Shown here one piece after another: positions 32,656 through 39,254 of a stretch of DNA of 39,254 nt. Under the pieces are notes generated by a model, which searched no databases, was not told the origin of the DNA, and worked only from the letters and a program-made list of their open reading frames with translations. Location: the NCBI GenBank assembly GCA_946623765.1, contig CAMORL010000003.1:1-39254 (forward strand), written 5' to 3'. Numbering within the stretch: position 1 is the first letter of the stretch; every line of letters begins with the position of its first letter. Origin of the DNA: an uncultured Clostridia bacterium. GTDB lineage: Bacteria > Bacillota_A > Clostridia > Christensenellales > CAG-138. Both the position numbers and the translations under genes were made by a program.

Positions 32656-34604
32656 TTTCCGATCCGTTTTAAAAATTCTTCCTCATTCAGCATCGGAATG
32701 CCGAGCTTCTGCGCCTTATCCGCTTTGCTGCCGGCACTCTCGCCGACGACGACAAACGTCGTATTCTTCGATACGCTGCCTGCCGCTTTGCCGCCGTTTT
32801 CTTCCACAAGCGCTTCCGCTTCCCGTCGGGACAGCCCGGAAAGCGTTCCTGTGATGACAACGGTCATGCCAGAAAGAGGCAGGGGACCGTCGTCCGGTTT
32901 TACATTTTCTTCCGGATGCACACCGAGTTCCAATAGCCGATCGATCTGATCTGCAATCCGTGTATCGGCAAAGAACAGAACGATCCCGTCTGCAACGATA
33001 TCGCCGACGTCGTCGATTGACGCAAGTTCGGTTCTGTCCGCTTTTCGCACCGCTTCCAGCGTCCCGAAATGTCGGGCAAGATCCTTTGCTGTTTTGACGC
33101 CGACATTCGGGATGCCGAGCGCATAGAGAAATGCCGCCAGAGGACGATGCTTGCTTTCTTCCAACGCGTGCAGAAGATTCTGCGCTTTCTTTGTTCCGAA
33201 GCGATCGAGCGCAGCGAGCTGATCATGCGAAAGAGCATAAAGCTCAGGAATCGTGCTGATGCCGAATGCATCAATCAGCTGTTCGGCGGTTTTCCCGGCA
33301 AAAGTGTCGATATCCATTGCGTCGCGCGAAGCATAGTGCGACAGCCGCGCGGCAATCTGCGGACGGCAGGAGAGGGAGTTTGTACAGAAAAGGTGAGCAC
33401 CGCGCATTTCAACGTGTGCGCCGCATTGCGGGCACACGACCGGCTTTTCAACCGGACGTTCCGGAACATCGCCCGGAACCGCTCCGAGAATCTCGGGAAT
33501 CACGTCGTTGCTTCTGCGGATAAAGACGCGCGAACCGATGCCGACGCGTTTACGCTGTATGTCGTCCCAGTTGTTCAAGGTGGCCTTGCGAACCGTAACA
33601 CCGGAAAACTCAACCGGCTCAATATGTGCAAGAGGCGTCAGCTTGCCGGTTCTGCCGACTTCCCAGGTCACGTCCTCAACGGTTGCCGTCAGTTCTTCTG
33701 CGGCGAACTTATACGCCATAGCCCATCGCGGAAATTTCTCGGTCGCACCGAGTTTTTCGCGGAGCGCAAAGTCTGTCACTTTGACTACCATTCCGTCGAT
33801 CAGAAAATCAAGCGTGTCCCTTCGCTGTTCGGCAAGATCGATCTCGTTCATGATCTCTTCCGTTGTTCCGAGCCATCGCACAAACGGACAGACAGGGAAG
33901 CCGTTTTCCTTCAGGAAATCGAGCATCTCTCTTTGATTGCGGAGTTCTTTGCCCTCGATAAAACCGACGTTGTAACAGAATACGTCGAGCTTTCTTGCCG
34001 CGGTCACGGCGGGATCCAGATTGCGCAACGCACCGGCAGCGGCATTCCGCGCGTTTTTCAAAGGTTCTGATGCTGTACGGTTGTATGCTTCCAGGACGCT
34101 GAGCCGCATGATGCATTCGCCCTGTACTTCCATGCGTCCTTTGAACGGGATCGTCAATGGGATCGTACGGATTGTACGGAGCTGCGGAAGGATCGCTTCA
34201 CCGACGATACCGTTTCCGCGTGTTGCACCCTGTGTCAGCACGCCGTTCTCGTAGGTGAGGTTCACGGTCAGTCCGTCAAATTTGTATTCAAGCGCAAATT
34301 GCGGCGGTTCCGGAGAGGCAGCGGTTACCTTCCGAATAAAGTCCGCAAGACCTTCGCGTGTACGAACTTTATCGAGACTCCAGAGCCTTCCGAGGTGTGT
34401 ATGCTGTTCAAACGCTTTCAGCGGCTCGCCGCCTACGCGCAGCGTGGGACTGTCCGGCAGTACAACGCCGCTTTCAGCTTCCAGTTTCTGAAGTTCGTCA
34501 TAAAGCTTGTCGTATTCTGCATCGGATACAAGCGGCGTATCCTGCTCGTAATAAGCTGCGGCATACCGGTTGAGCAGGGATACCAATTCTTTCTGTCGAT
34601 CCAT
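32652..34604 (-). CDS. ligA: NAD-dependent DNA ligase
   Basis: LigA seals nicks in DNA using NAD. The 650-residue protein has the Ia domain (YYEQDTPLVSDAEYDKLYDEL), the adenylation site KFDG with Lys108, an OB fold (GVTVRKATLNNWDDIQRK), a four-cysteine zinc finger (CPQCGAH, then FCTNSLSC), helix-hairpin-helix repeats (LGIPNVGVKTAKDLARHFG) and a C-terminal BRCT domain (about 573-650). The motif usually reading PMLSLDN is LWSLDKV here. It begins three bases after the pcrA stop, with GGAG in the end of pcrA. Confidence 0.95.
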   Translation of the reverse strand: MDRQKELVSLLNRYAAAYYEQDTPLVSDAEYDKLYDELQKLEAESGVVLPDSPTLRVGGEPLKAFEQHTHLGRLWSLDKVRTREGLADFIRKVTAASPEPPQFALEYKFDGLTVNLTYENGVLTQGATRGNGIVGEAILPQLRTIRTIPLTIPFKGRMEVQGECIMRLSVLEAYNRTASEPLKNARNAAAGALRNLDPAVTAARKLDVFCYNVGFIEGKELRNQREMLDFLKENGFPVCPFVRWLGTTEEIMNEIDLAEQRRDTLDFLIDGMVVKVTDFALREKLGATEKFPRWAMAYKFAAEELTATVEDVTWEVGRTGKLTPLAHIEPVEFSGVTVRKATLNNWDDIQRKRVGIGSRVFIRRSNDVIPEILGAVPGDVPERPVEKPVVCPQCGAHVEMRGAHLFCTNSLSCRPQIAARLSHYASRDAMDIDTFAGKTAEQLIDAFGISTIPELYALSHDQLAALDRFGTKKAQNLLHALEESKHRPLAAFLYALGIPNVGVKTAKDLARHFGTLEAVRKADRTELASIDDVGDIVADGIVLFFADTRIADQIDRLLELGVHPEENVKPDDGPLPLSGMTVVITGTLSGLSRREAEALVEENGGKAAGSVSKNTTFVVVGESAGSKADKAQKLGIPMLNEEEFLKRIGK

Positions 34605-34607
34605 AGT

Positions 34608-36827
34608 TCACTCCAATATCGTCAGCGGAGCAAACCCCGCTGCAAGTTTTTTGACGGCTCCGTTGTCGAAACGGATCTGAACGATCATCGATGCACCGGA
34701 TCCTTCCGCGCCGATAATTACACCGTCGCCGAACGTTTTGTGACGGACGCGGTCTCCGGTTTTTCCGAGGAACGTTTTCGCCTGTTTCGGAGGTTCCGGC
34801 TTTGTTGCAAGAACGGTCTTCGAAGATTCCTGAACCGTTTTGCGTACCGGCGCGTTGAAATACGCGGAAGACCCGCTCTCCCAACGGTGGTCAAACACCG
34901 CTTTGCGTTCGGGGCGTGCGTTCGGCATCGTGATTGCGTCACCCATCTCCGTCAGAAAACGCGATGGGATTGCGGGTTCCGTACGTCCGTAAAGCGTGCG
35001 TTCCTTTGCATAGGACAGGAACAGCCTCTTTCTTGCACGCGTAACGCCAACGTAGCACAAACGGCGCTCTTCCTCGAGTTTGTCATCGTCATAACCGGAT
35101 TGCGAGGAAGGGAAGAGACCTTCTTCCATGCCGCACAGAAATACCGTTGGGAATTCCAGACCTTTTGCGGCATGCAGCGTCATCAGGTTCACACAGCCGT
35201 TTGTTTCATCCACGTTGTCAGCTTGTGAGAACAACGCAACGTTGGTCAGAAACGCCTGCAGCACATTGCCGTCGTTTGCCGTATAATTGTTTTCAAACTC
35301 CTCGATATATCCCAAGAGTTCTTCGACAATTTCGGCGCGTGCTTCGTAGTTTTCCTTTTTATCGTCCCTGAGATACGCATCGTAACCGATACGTTCCAAA
35401 AGCTCGCGCGTGAAATCTGCAAGCGGCATCGTGTCGAGCAGTTCATACAGCTTTTGATAAAGCGTGAGAAACGGTGTAAACTTCGCAGCTGTACGCGCCG
35501 GCACGTCGTCCGGAACGATTACCGCGCTCATCAGAGGGATTCCGCGGCGGTGCGCGCTTTCGGACAGTACGGTAATGCTTTGTGCGCCGATTCCGCGGGA
35601 AGGTGTATTGACCGTGCGGAGAAACGCTTCATCGTCCGCCGCATTCAGAATAAGGCGCAGATATGCAAGAATATCCTTAACCTCGGCGCGTGAAAAGAAC
35701 GATACGCCGCCGTACACACGGTAGGGGATCAAGAAACTTTTCAGCATCATTTCAAGCACGCGGCTTTGTGCATGCGTACGATAGAGGATCGCAAAGTCGT
35801 CGTATCTGGAGCCGGATCTTACACCGCTCGCGATGCGAGAGCAGATATAGTATGCCTCGTCACGCTCGTCCGTCGATTCGTGTACGTCGATCGGATCGCC
35901 GCCTTTTTCGGCAGTCCAGAGCTTTTTCTCTTTGCGTCCCTTGTTGTTGTGAATGACTGCATTTGCTGCGTCCAGAATCCGTTCGGTCGAACGGTAGTTT
36001 TGTTCAAGCCGAATGACTTTGCAGCCTTCGAAATCCTTTTCAAACTCGAGAATGTTCCGGATATCGGCGCCGCGCCATGCATAAATGCTCTGATCGTCAT
36101 CTCCGACCACGCACAGATTCCGATGCTTCTGCGCAAGCAGATTCACGATATGATACTGCGCAAGGTTCGTATCCTGATACTCGTCAACGAGAATATACCG
36201 GAACCGTTCGCGATATTTTTCGAGAATGTCCGGATTCTCTTCAAACAATCGGATTGTGCACAGAAGAAGATCATCGAAATCCAGCGCGTTCGCATCCTTC
36301 AGACGTTTTTCATAGAGCTTGAATGCTTCCAGTATCTGCACGGGCTGACCGGTTTCACGCAAAAAGGCAAGTGGTGACAGGGAATGGTTTTTTGCGTTTG
36401 AAAAAATCCCGGCAAGCATTCTTTTGCTGAAGACCTTGTCGTTCAGATTCATATCTTTGATAATATGTCCGATCAAGGACTGTTGATCCTGCTCGTCGTA
36501 GATTACGAAGGCTTTACCGTAGCCGAGACGTTCGATCTCCATGGAAAGAAGCCGCGCACAAAAGCCGTGAAACGTCGCGACCCAGATGGAACGTGCATCG
36601 GTTTCGACAAGCGAATCTACACGCTCGCGCATTTCTTTCGCCGCTTTGTTGGTAAACGTCAACGCAAGAATGCGATAGGGCGATACGCCTTTTTCTTCAA
36701 TCAAATATGCAATACGATGTGTCAGAACACGTGTTTTGCCGCTGCCTGCACCGGCAAGGATCAGGAGCGGTCCTTCTGTTGTCATCACCGCTTCTCTTTG
36801 CGGCGGGTTCAGTTTCGATAAGTCCAT
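34608..36827 (-). CDS. pcrA: UvrD/PcrA-type DNA helicase
   Basis: This superfamily 1A helicase serves repair and rolling-circle replication. The 739-residue protein has the Q motif LNPPQREAV, Walker A GAGSGKTR (26-33), VDEYQDTN (motif II), GDDDQSIYAWRGAD (motif III), LEQNYRST (motif IV), LMTLHAAKGLEFP (motif V) and VGVTRARKRLFLSYA (motif VI). The tail GDRVRHKTFGDGVI is the Tudor-like domain of PcrA that binds RNA polymerase. It is seven bases from DUF4364 and three from ligA. The pcrA-ligA order is common in Firmicutes. Confidence 0.95.
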   Translation of the reverse strand: MDLSKLNPPQREAVMTTEGPLLILAGAGSGKTRVLTHRIAYLIEEKGVSPYRILALTFTNKAAKEMRERVDSLVETDARSIWVATFHGFCARLLSMEIERLGYGKAFVIYDEQDQQSLIGHIIKDMNLNDKVFSKRMLAGIFSNAKNHSLSPLAFLRETGQPVQILEAFKLYEKRLKDANALDFDDLLLCTIRLFEENPDILEKYRERFRYILVDEYQDTNLAQYHIVNLLAQKHRNLCVVGDDDQSIYAWRGADIRNILEFEKDFEGCKVIRLEQNYRSTERILDAANAVIHNNKGRKEKKLWTAEKGGDPIDVHESTDERDEAYYICSRIASGVRSGSRYDDFAILYRTHAQSRVLEMMLKSFLIPYRVYGGVSFFSRAEVKDILAYLRLILNAADDEAFLRTVNTPSRGIGAQSITVLSESAHRRGIPLMSAVIVPDDVPARTAAKFTPFLTLYQKLYELLDTMPLADFTRELLERIGYDAYLRDDKKENYEARAEIVEELLGYIEEFENNYTANDGNVLQAFLTNVALFSQADNVDETNGCVNLMTLHAAKGLEFPTVFLCGMEEGLFPSSQSGYDDDKLEEERRLCYVGVTRARKRLFLSYAKERTLYGRTEPAIPSRFLTEMGDAITMPNARPERKAVFDHRWESGSSAYFNAPVRKTVQESSKTVLATKPEPPKQAKTFLGKTGDRVRHKTFGDGVIIGAEGSGASMIVQIRFDNGAVKKLAAGFAPLTILE

Positions 36828-36834
36828 ATCATCC

Positions 36835-37365
36835 TCAATACTGTTCTTTGGAAAGCGAATCCCAAATATAATTGTATATCGATTCGCTGCGGGATTCCCA
36901 GCGGCTTCTCATCTCGAGCGCCTGTTCTTCGCTGGCAACCGCAAGCGATACGGAGAGCATCACACGGTTTGCTTCCGTCAGAAGAAGACGGAGGATCACG
37001 CCGGATTCGCTCTTTTCGATATGTGATGAAATCTGCGTTTCATGAAGAAAATCACCGCGGTGCATTTCGAGATAAGCGTCGATTTTTCTGCGTTCGTCCT
37101 GCGGCACGCTTTTTTCGAACATGGAAAGCGCTTCCCGTCCGAGATCTGTTACGCCGAGACAATCGCCGAAAGGCTTCGGTACTTCGGTCAGGAGCCGGTC
37201 TTCCAAAAGCTCGCCGAGCGCTTCTTCAAACGAGAAATACTCCATTTGCGAATTCAAAATCGCCGTGCGGTAAAGCTGAGCCCGTGTCGGAATGGCGCAT
37301 GCATGCTCTGCGATATACAGCAGAATCAGTTTGTTTTTTGTTTCACCGTGTGTAAAATATGGCAT
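36835..37365 (-). CDS. DUF4364 family protein
   Basis: The 176-residue protein matches DUF4364, a Clostridia family with a winged-helix-like start: NKLILLYIAEHACAIPTRAQLYRTAI, then YFSFEEALGELLEDRLL and GVTDLGREALSMF. The second half is a mixed alpha/beta stretch. The function is unknown; the first half looks like DNA binding. GGAGGT five bases upstream supports the start at 37365. It is the first gene of the run with pcrA, ligA and the AIR-synthase-like gene. Confidence 0.88.
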   Translation of the reverse strand: MPYFTHGETKNKLILLYIAEHACAIPTRAQLYRTAILNSQMEYFSFEEALGELLEDRLLTEVPKPFGDCLGVTDLGREALSMFEKSVPQDERRKIDAYLEMHRGDFLHETQISSHIEKSESGVILRLLLTEANRVMLSVSLAVASEEQALEMRSRWESRSESIYNYIWDSLSKEQY

Positions 37366-37387
37366 TCCATACCTCCATAGATAAACT

Positions 37388-37416
37388 ATTTTACCATAAG
37401 AAGAAGGTTTTCACAA
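37388..37416 (-). promoter_or_regulatory. promoter of the DUF4364-pcrA-ligA operon
   Basis: On the minus strand TTGTGA (37416-37411) and TAAAAT (37393-37388) are spaced by 17 bases. TGG before the -10 gives an extended -10. The ATG follows 22 bases later. Confidence 0.7.
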
Positions 37417-37481
37417 GTATTTCGCATAACAAAAACCGCCAGAATGAAGGAATGAACTACAATATATCTTTAAAAATATAC

Positions 37482-37510
37482 TTTACAAATCCCACATGAT
37501 GTGGTATGAT
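37482..37510 (+). promoter_or_regulatory. promoter of pyrR-uracil permease
   Basis: TTTACA (37482-37487) and TATGAT (37505-37510) are spaced by 17 bases, with TGG giving an extended -10. Transcription should start near 37517, leaving a leader of about 114 bases that holds the PyrR element and the attenuator. Confidence 0.78.
37492..37504 (+). promoter_or_regulatory. 13-bp palindrome in the promoter spacer, possible operator
   Basis: CCACATGATGTGG is a perfect inverted repeat about a central G. It fills the space between the -35 and the -10 of the pyrR promoter. A protein bound there would shut the promoter or, in the manner of MerR-family regulators, alter it. Confidence 0.45.
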
Positions 37511-37528
37511 TCAGTAAATTAAAAGATT

Positions 37529-37558
37529 CCTTTAATTCGGTACGAGATGCCGGCAAGG
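37529..37558 (+). promoter_or_regulatory. PyrR-binding RNA hairpin (anti-antiterminator)
   Basis: CCTT (37529-37532) and AAGG (37555-37558) close a stem, with TCGG/CCGG inside and a loop reading TACGAGATG that resembles the NGAGAG loop bound by PyrR. The 3' arm CGGCAAGG can instead pair with CCTGCCG of the terminator's 5' arm to make an antiterminator, so the two folds exclude each other. When UMP is high, PyrR would hold this hairpin and let the terminator form. Confidence 0.7.
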
Positions 37559-37586
37559 TTGACAACGCACAAATAGGGTGTATTCT

Positions 37587-37616
37587 GTCCTGCCGCTCGT
37601 CCGGCAGGACATTTTT
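37587..37616 (+). terminator. attenuator before pyrR
   Basis: GTCCTGCCG (37587-37595) pairs perfectly with CGGCAGGAC (37602-37610), followed by ATTTTTC. It lies in the leader only 15 bases before the pyrR ATG, so it must be bypassed for expression. Confidence 0.88.
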
Positions 37617-37630
37617 CATGGAGGGACGTT

Positions 37631-38170
37631 ATGAACGAGCATATCCTGGTCGACGAAAAGACGATGGAACGTATGCTGATGCGTCTTTCTCATGAGATCA
37701 TCGAAAAGAACGAGGGAAACGACGAACTATATCTCGTCGGTATCCGCCGCCGCGGCGTTCCGCTTGCAAACCGCATCAAAGCCAATATCGAACGCTTCTC
37801 GGACATTCGTGTGGAATTGGGTGCTTTGGATATTACGCTGTATCGCGACGATCTCAAGGAACTGTTTCCGACGCCGCAGGTGCACGGTACCAATATTCCG
37901 TTCGACGTAAACGGAAAGACCGTCATTCTCGTTGACGACGTCATCTATACCGGCAGAACCGCACGCGCCGCGATGGAAGCGATCATGCGTCTCGGCAGAC
38001 CCGCGGCAATTCGGCTGTGCGTAATCGTCGACAGGGGTCATCGTGAACTTCCGATCGCAGCGAACTATGTCGGAAAAAACATGCCGACTGCGAGGGACGA
38101 ATTCGTCAGCGTACGCGTAACCGAGGTCGACGGCAAAAACGAGATCGCGCTCTTTCGGCGCGACACATAA
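37631..38170 (+). CDS. pyrR: PyrR, pyrimidine attenuation regulator and uracil phosphoribosyltransferase
   Basis: The 179-residue protein has the type I PRPP motif VILVDDVIYTGRTARAA, the N-terminal VDEKTMERMLMRLSHEI, LVGIRRRGVPLANRI, and the basic RNA-binding residues typical of PyrR. It binds leader RNA of pyrimidine genes when UMP is high and stops transcription; it can also make UMP from uracil. The attenuator in its own leader shows autoregulation. GAGGGACGTT before the ATG supplies the ribosome binding site. The uracil permease follows after 70 bases. Confidence 0.96.
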   Translation: MNEHILVDEKTMERMLMRLSHEIIEKNEGNDELYLVGIRRRGVPLANRIKANIERFSDIRVELGALDITLYRDDLKELFPTPQVHGTNIPFDVNGKTVILVDDVIYTGRTARAAMEAIMRLGRPAAIRLCVIVDRGHRELPIAANYVGKNMPTARDEFVSVRVTEVDGKNEIALFRRDT

Positions 38171-38173
38171 AAG

Positions 38174-38200
38174 GAGAGTATGACCGTAAAACGGTCTCTC
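38174..38200 (+). other. intercistronic hairpin between pyrR and the permease
   Basis: GAGAG with CTCTC and GACCGT with ACGGTC form two stacked stems around AAA, with TAT unpaired on one side. No T-run follows, so it is not a terminator. It may stabilise the mRNA or slow translation of the permease. Confidence 0.45.
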
Positions 38201-38240
38201 GATAGACACATCATAATAAAAGGACACAGGGAGGTACATT

Positions 38241-39254
38241 ATGAATCTGGTCTACAACATCAAGGACAAACCCAAATTCGGTCAGGTGCTGCTTTTCGCA
38301 CTGCAGCAGCTTCTTGCCATCATGGCGGCGACCATCGCAGTTCCTGCAATCGTCGGCAACGGCATGAGCCAGACGGCTGCGCTGTTCGGCGCAGGCGTCG
38401 GCACGCTCGTTTATCTGATCTTCACGAAGTTCAGAAGCCCGGTCTTCCTCGGAAGCTCATTCGCGTTCATCGGACCGATGCTCGCAGCATTTGCAGGCGC
38501 AGTTTCTTCTGCGGAACTCGGATATTTGGGTTTGATCATCGGTGCATGCTTTGCAGGTCTCGTTTATGTCATCTTTGCAATCGCCGTCAAGTTCGCGGGG
38601 GTCAGATGGATCAATAAGCTTATGCCTGCTGTTGTCATCGGACCGACGGTCGCAATCATCGGTCTTTCGCTCGCAGGCAACGCTGTCGGCGACCTCGCCG
38701 GCGCAACATCCACGGCATCTCCGTACGTTTGCCTTGTCTGCGGTCTTGTAACGCTTGCCGTTACGATGCTCTGCTCGGTTTACGGTAAGAAGATGCTCAA
38801 AATGATCCCGTTCATCATCGGTATTCTCGCGGGCTATCTTGTTGCAGTTTGCTTCACGCTGATCGGCAATGCGACCGGCAATGATGCGCTGAAGGTCATC
38901 AACTTCTCGCTGTTCCAGAACATTGCATGGGTTCCGGACTTCACGTTCCTGAAAGCGTTCAAAGGATTCAAGGACATCACACTGGAGTACGTCGGAACCA
39001 TTGCAGTTGCATACGTTCCGGTTGCATTCGTTGTCTTTGCCGAGCATATTGCAGACCATAAGAATCTGTCCTCGATCGTCGGAGTCGATCTGACTAAAGA
39101 CCCGGGTCTGCACCGCACGCTGCTTGGGGACGGCATCGGCTCCTTTGCAGGCGCGATCTTCGGCGGCTGCCCGAACACCACCTACGGTGAATCGATCGGC
39201 TGCGTCGCGATCTCCGGCAACGCTTCCGTCGTGACGATCCTCTGCACCGCGATC
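38241..39254 (+). CDS. uraA: uracil/xanthine permease (UraA/PyrP type), 3' end outside window
   Basis: The frame is open from the ATG at 38241 to the last base, 338 codons, so the C-terminal part is missing. It is a nucleobase:cation symporter-2 (NCS2) protein: FGQVLLFALQQLLAIMAATIAVP, SSFAFIGPMLA, the VVIGPTVAIIGLSLA helix, a conserved Glu in FAEHIADHKNLS that binds the base in E. coli UraA, and GGCPNTTYGESIG. About ten membrane segments are visible. GGAGGT lies seven bases upstream. Placed after pyrR and its attenuator, it should import uracil when pyrimidines are scarce. Confidence 0.94.
   Translation, partial: MNLVYNIKDKPKFGQVLLFALQQLLAIMAATIAVPAIVGNGMSQTAALFGAGVGTLVYLIFTKFRSPVFLGSSFAFIGPMLAAFAGAVSSAELGYLGLIIGACFAGLVYVIFAIAVKFAGVRWINKLMPAVVIGPTVAIIGLSLAGNAVGDLAGATSTASPYVCLVCGLVTLAVTMLCSVYGKKMLKMIPFIIGILAGYLVAVCFTLIGNATGNDALKVINFSLFQNIAWVPDFTFLKAFKGFKDITLEYVGTIAVAYVPVAFVVFAEHIADHKNLSSIVGVDLTKDPGLHRTLLGDGIGSFAGAIFGGCPNTTYGESIGCVAISGNASVVTILCTAI

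Noticed and set aside
33069..34070. A 333-codon open frame on the plus strand over ligA
   Set aside because: It is a shadow of ligA; the ligase motifs on the other strand are complete.
38180..38617. A 145-codon frame starting with AAGGAG and ATG after pyrR
   Set aside because: Most of it overlaps the uracil permease in another frame, and the permease has complete NCS2 motifs and its own GGAGGT. The apparent start lies in the intercistronic hairpin.

Overview
The window looks like chromosome from an uncultured anaerobic, low-to-mid GC Gram-positive bacterium of class Clostridia. I infer this from strong AGGAGG ribosome binding sites, a RemA (DUF370) gene, DUF4364 and DUF4298 proteins, PyrR attenuation, a PrkC/Stp kinase-phosphatase pair, a dockerin-bearing secreted protease and a selenium-dependent molybdenum hydroxylase accessory cluster. 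The genus cannot be read from the sequence alone. I see no tRNA, rRNA, CRISPR array, insertion sequence or phage gene.

Layout. Positions 1-3600 (+) hold a tightly packed run: a PlsC-type acyltransferase cut by the window edge, a DUF4298 protein, a GNAT acetyltransferase fused to a cysteine-rich domain, a metallophosphoesterase and a trypsin-fold protein that has lost its catalytic residues. A two-way terminator separates them from deoC and a single long frame carrying NadD, YqeK and RsfS (3660-5811, -). A divergent small membrane protein and a 1425-residue secreted subtilisin-like protease follow (5860-10905, +). Positions 10993-14467 (-) hold selD, xdhC, yqeB and yqeC. Positions 14594-22306 (-) hold the classic operon def-fmt-rsmB-rlmN-stp-prkC-rsgA-rpe. 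Next comes a regulator with an XRE head, a membrane part and a LiaF-like tail (+), preceded by a 32-bp-phased repeat array. Positions 23668-31611 (-) hold yicC-remA-gmk-rpoZ-priA followed by two ABC half-transporters forming an asymmetric heterodimer. Positions 31684-37365 (-) hold a DUF4364 gene, pcrA, ligA and an AIR-synthase-like gene. The end (+) is pyrR with its attenuator, then a uracil permease cut by the window edge.

How the parts work together. Most genes are housekeeping: tRNA formylation and deformylation, rRNA methylation, 30S maturation, replication restart, ligation and repair, nucleotide supply. The less ordinary parts are the secreted protease with a dockerin placed inside another domain, the selenium/molybdenum accessory cluster with no enzyme beside it, the transporter pair plus LiaF-like regulator sitting between priA and def (genes that are usually neighbours), the phased repeat array in front of that regulator, and the NadD-YqeK-RsfS frame with an internal ribosome binding site.
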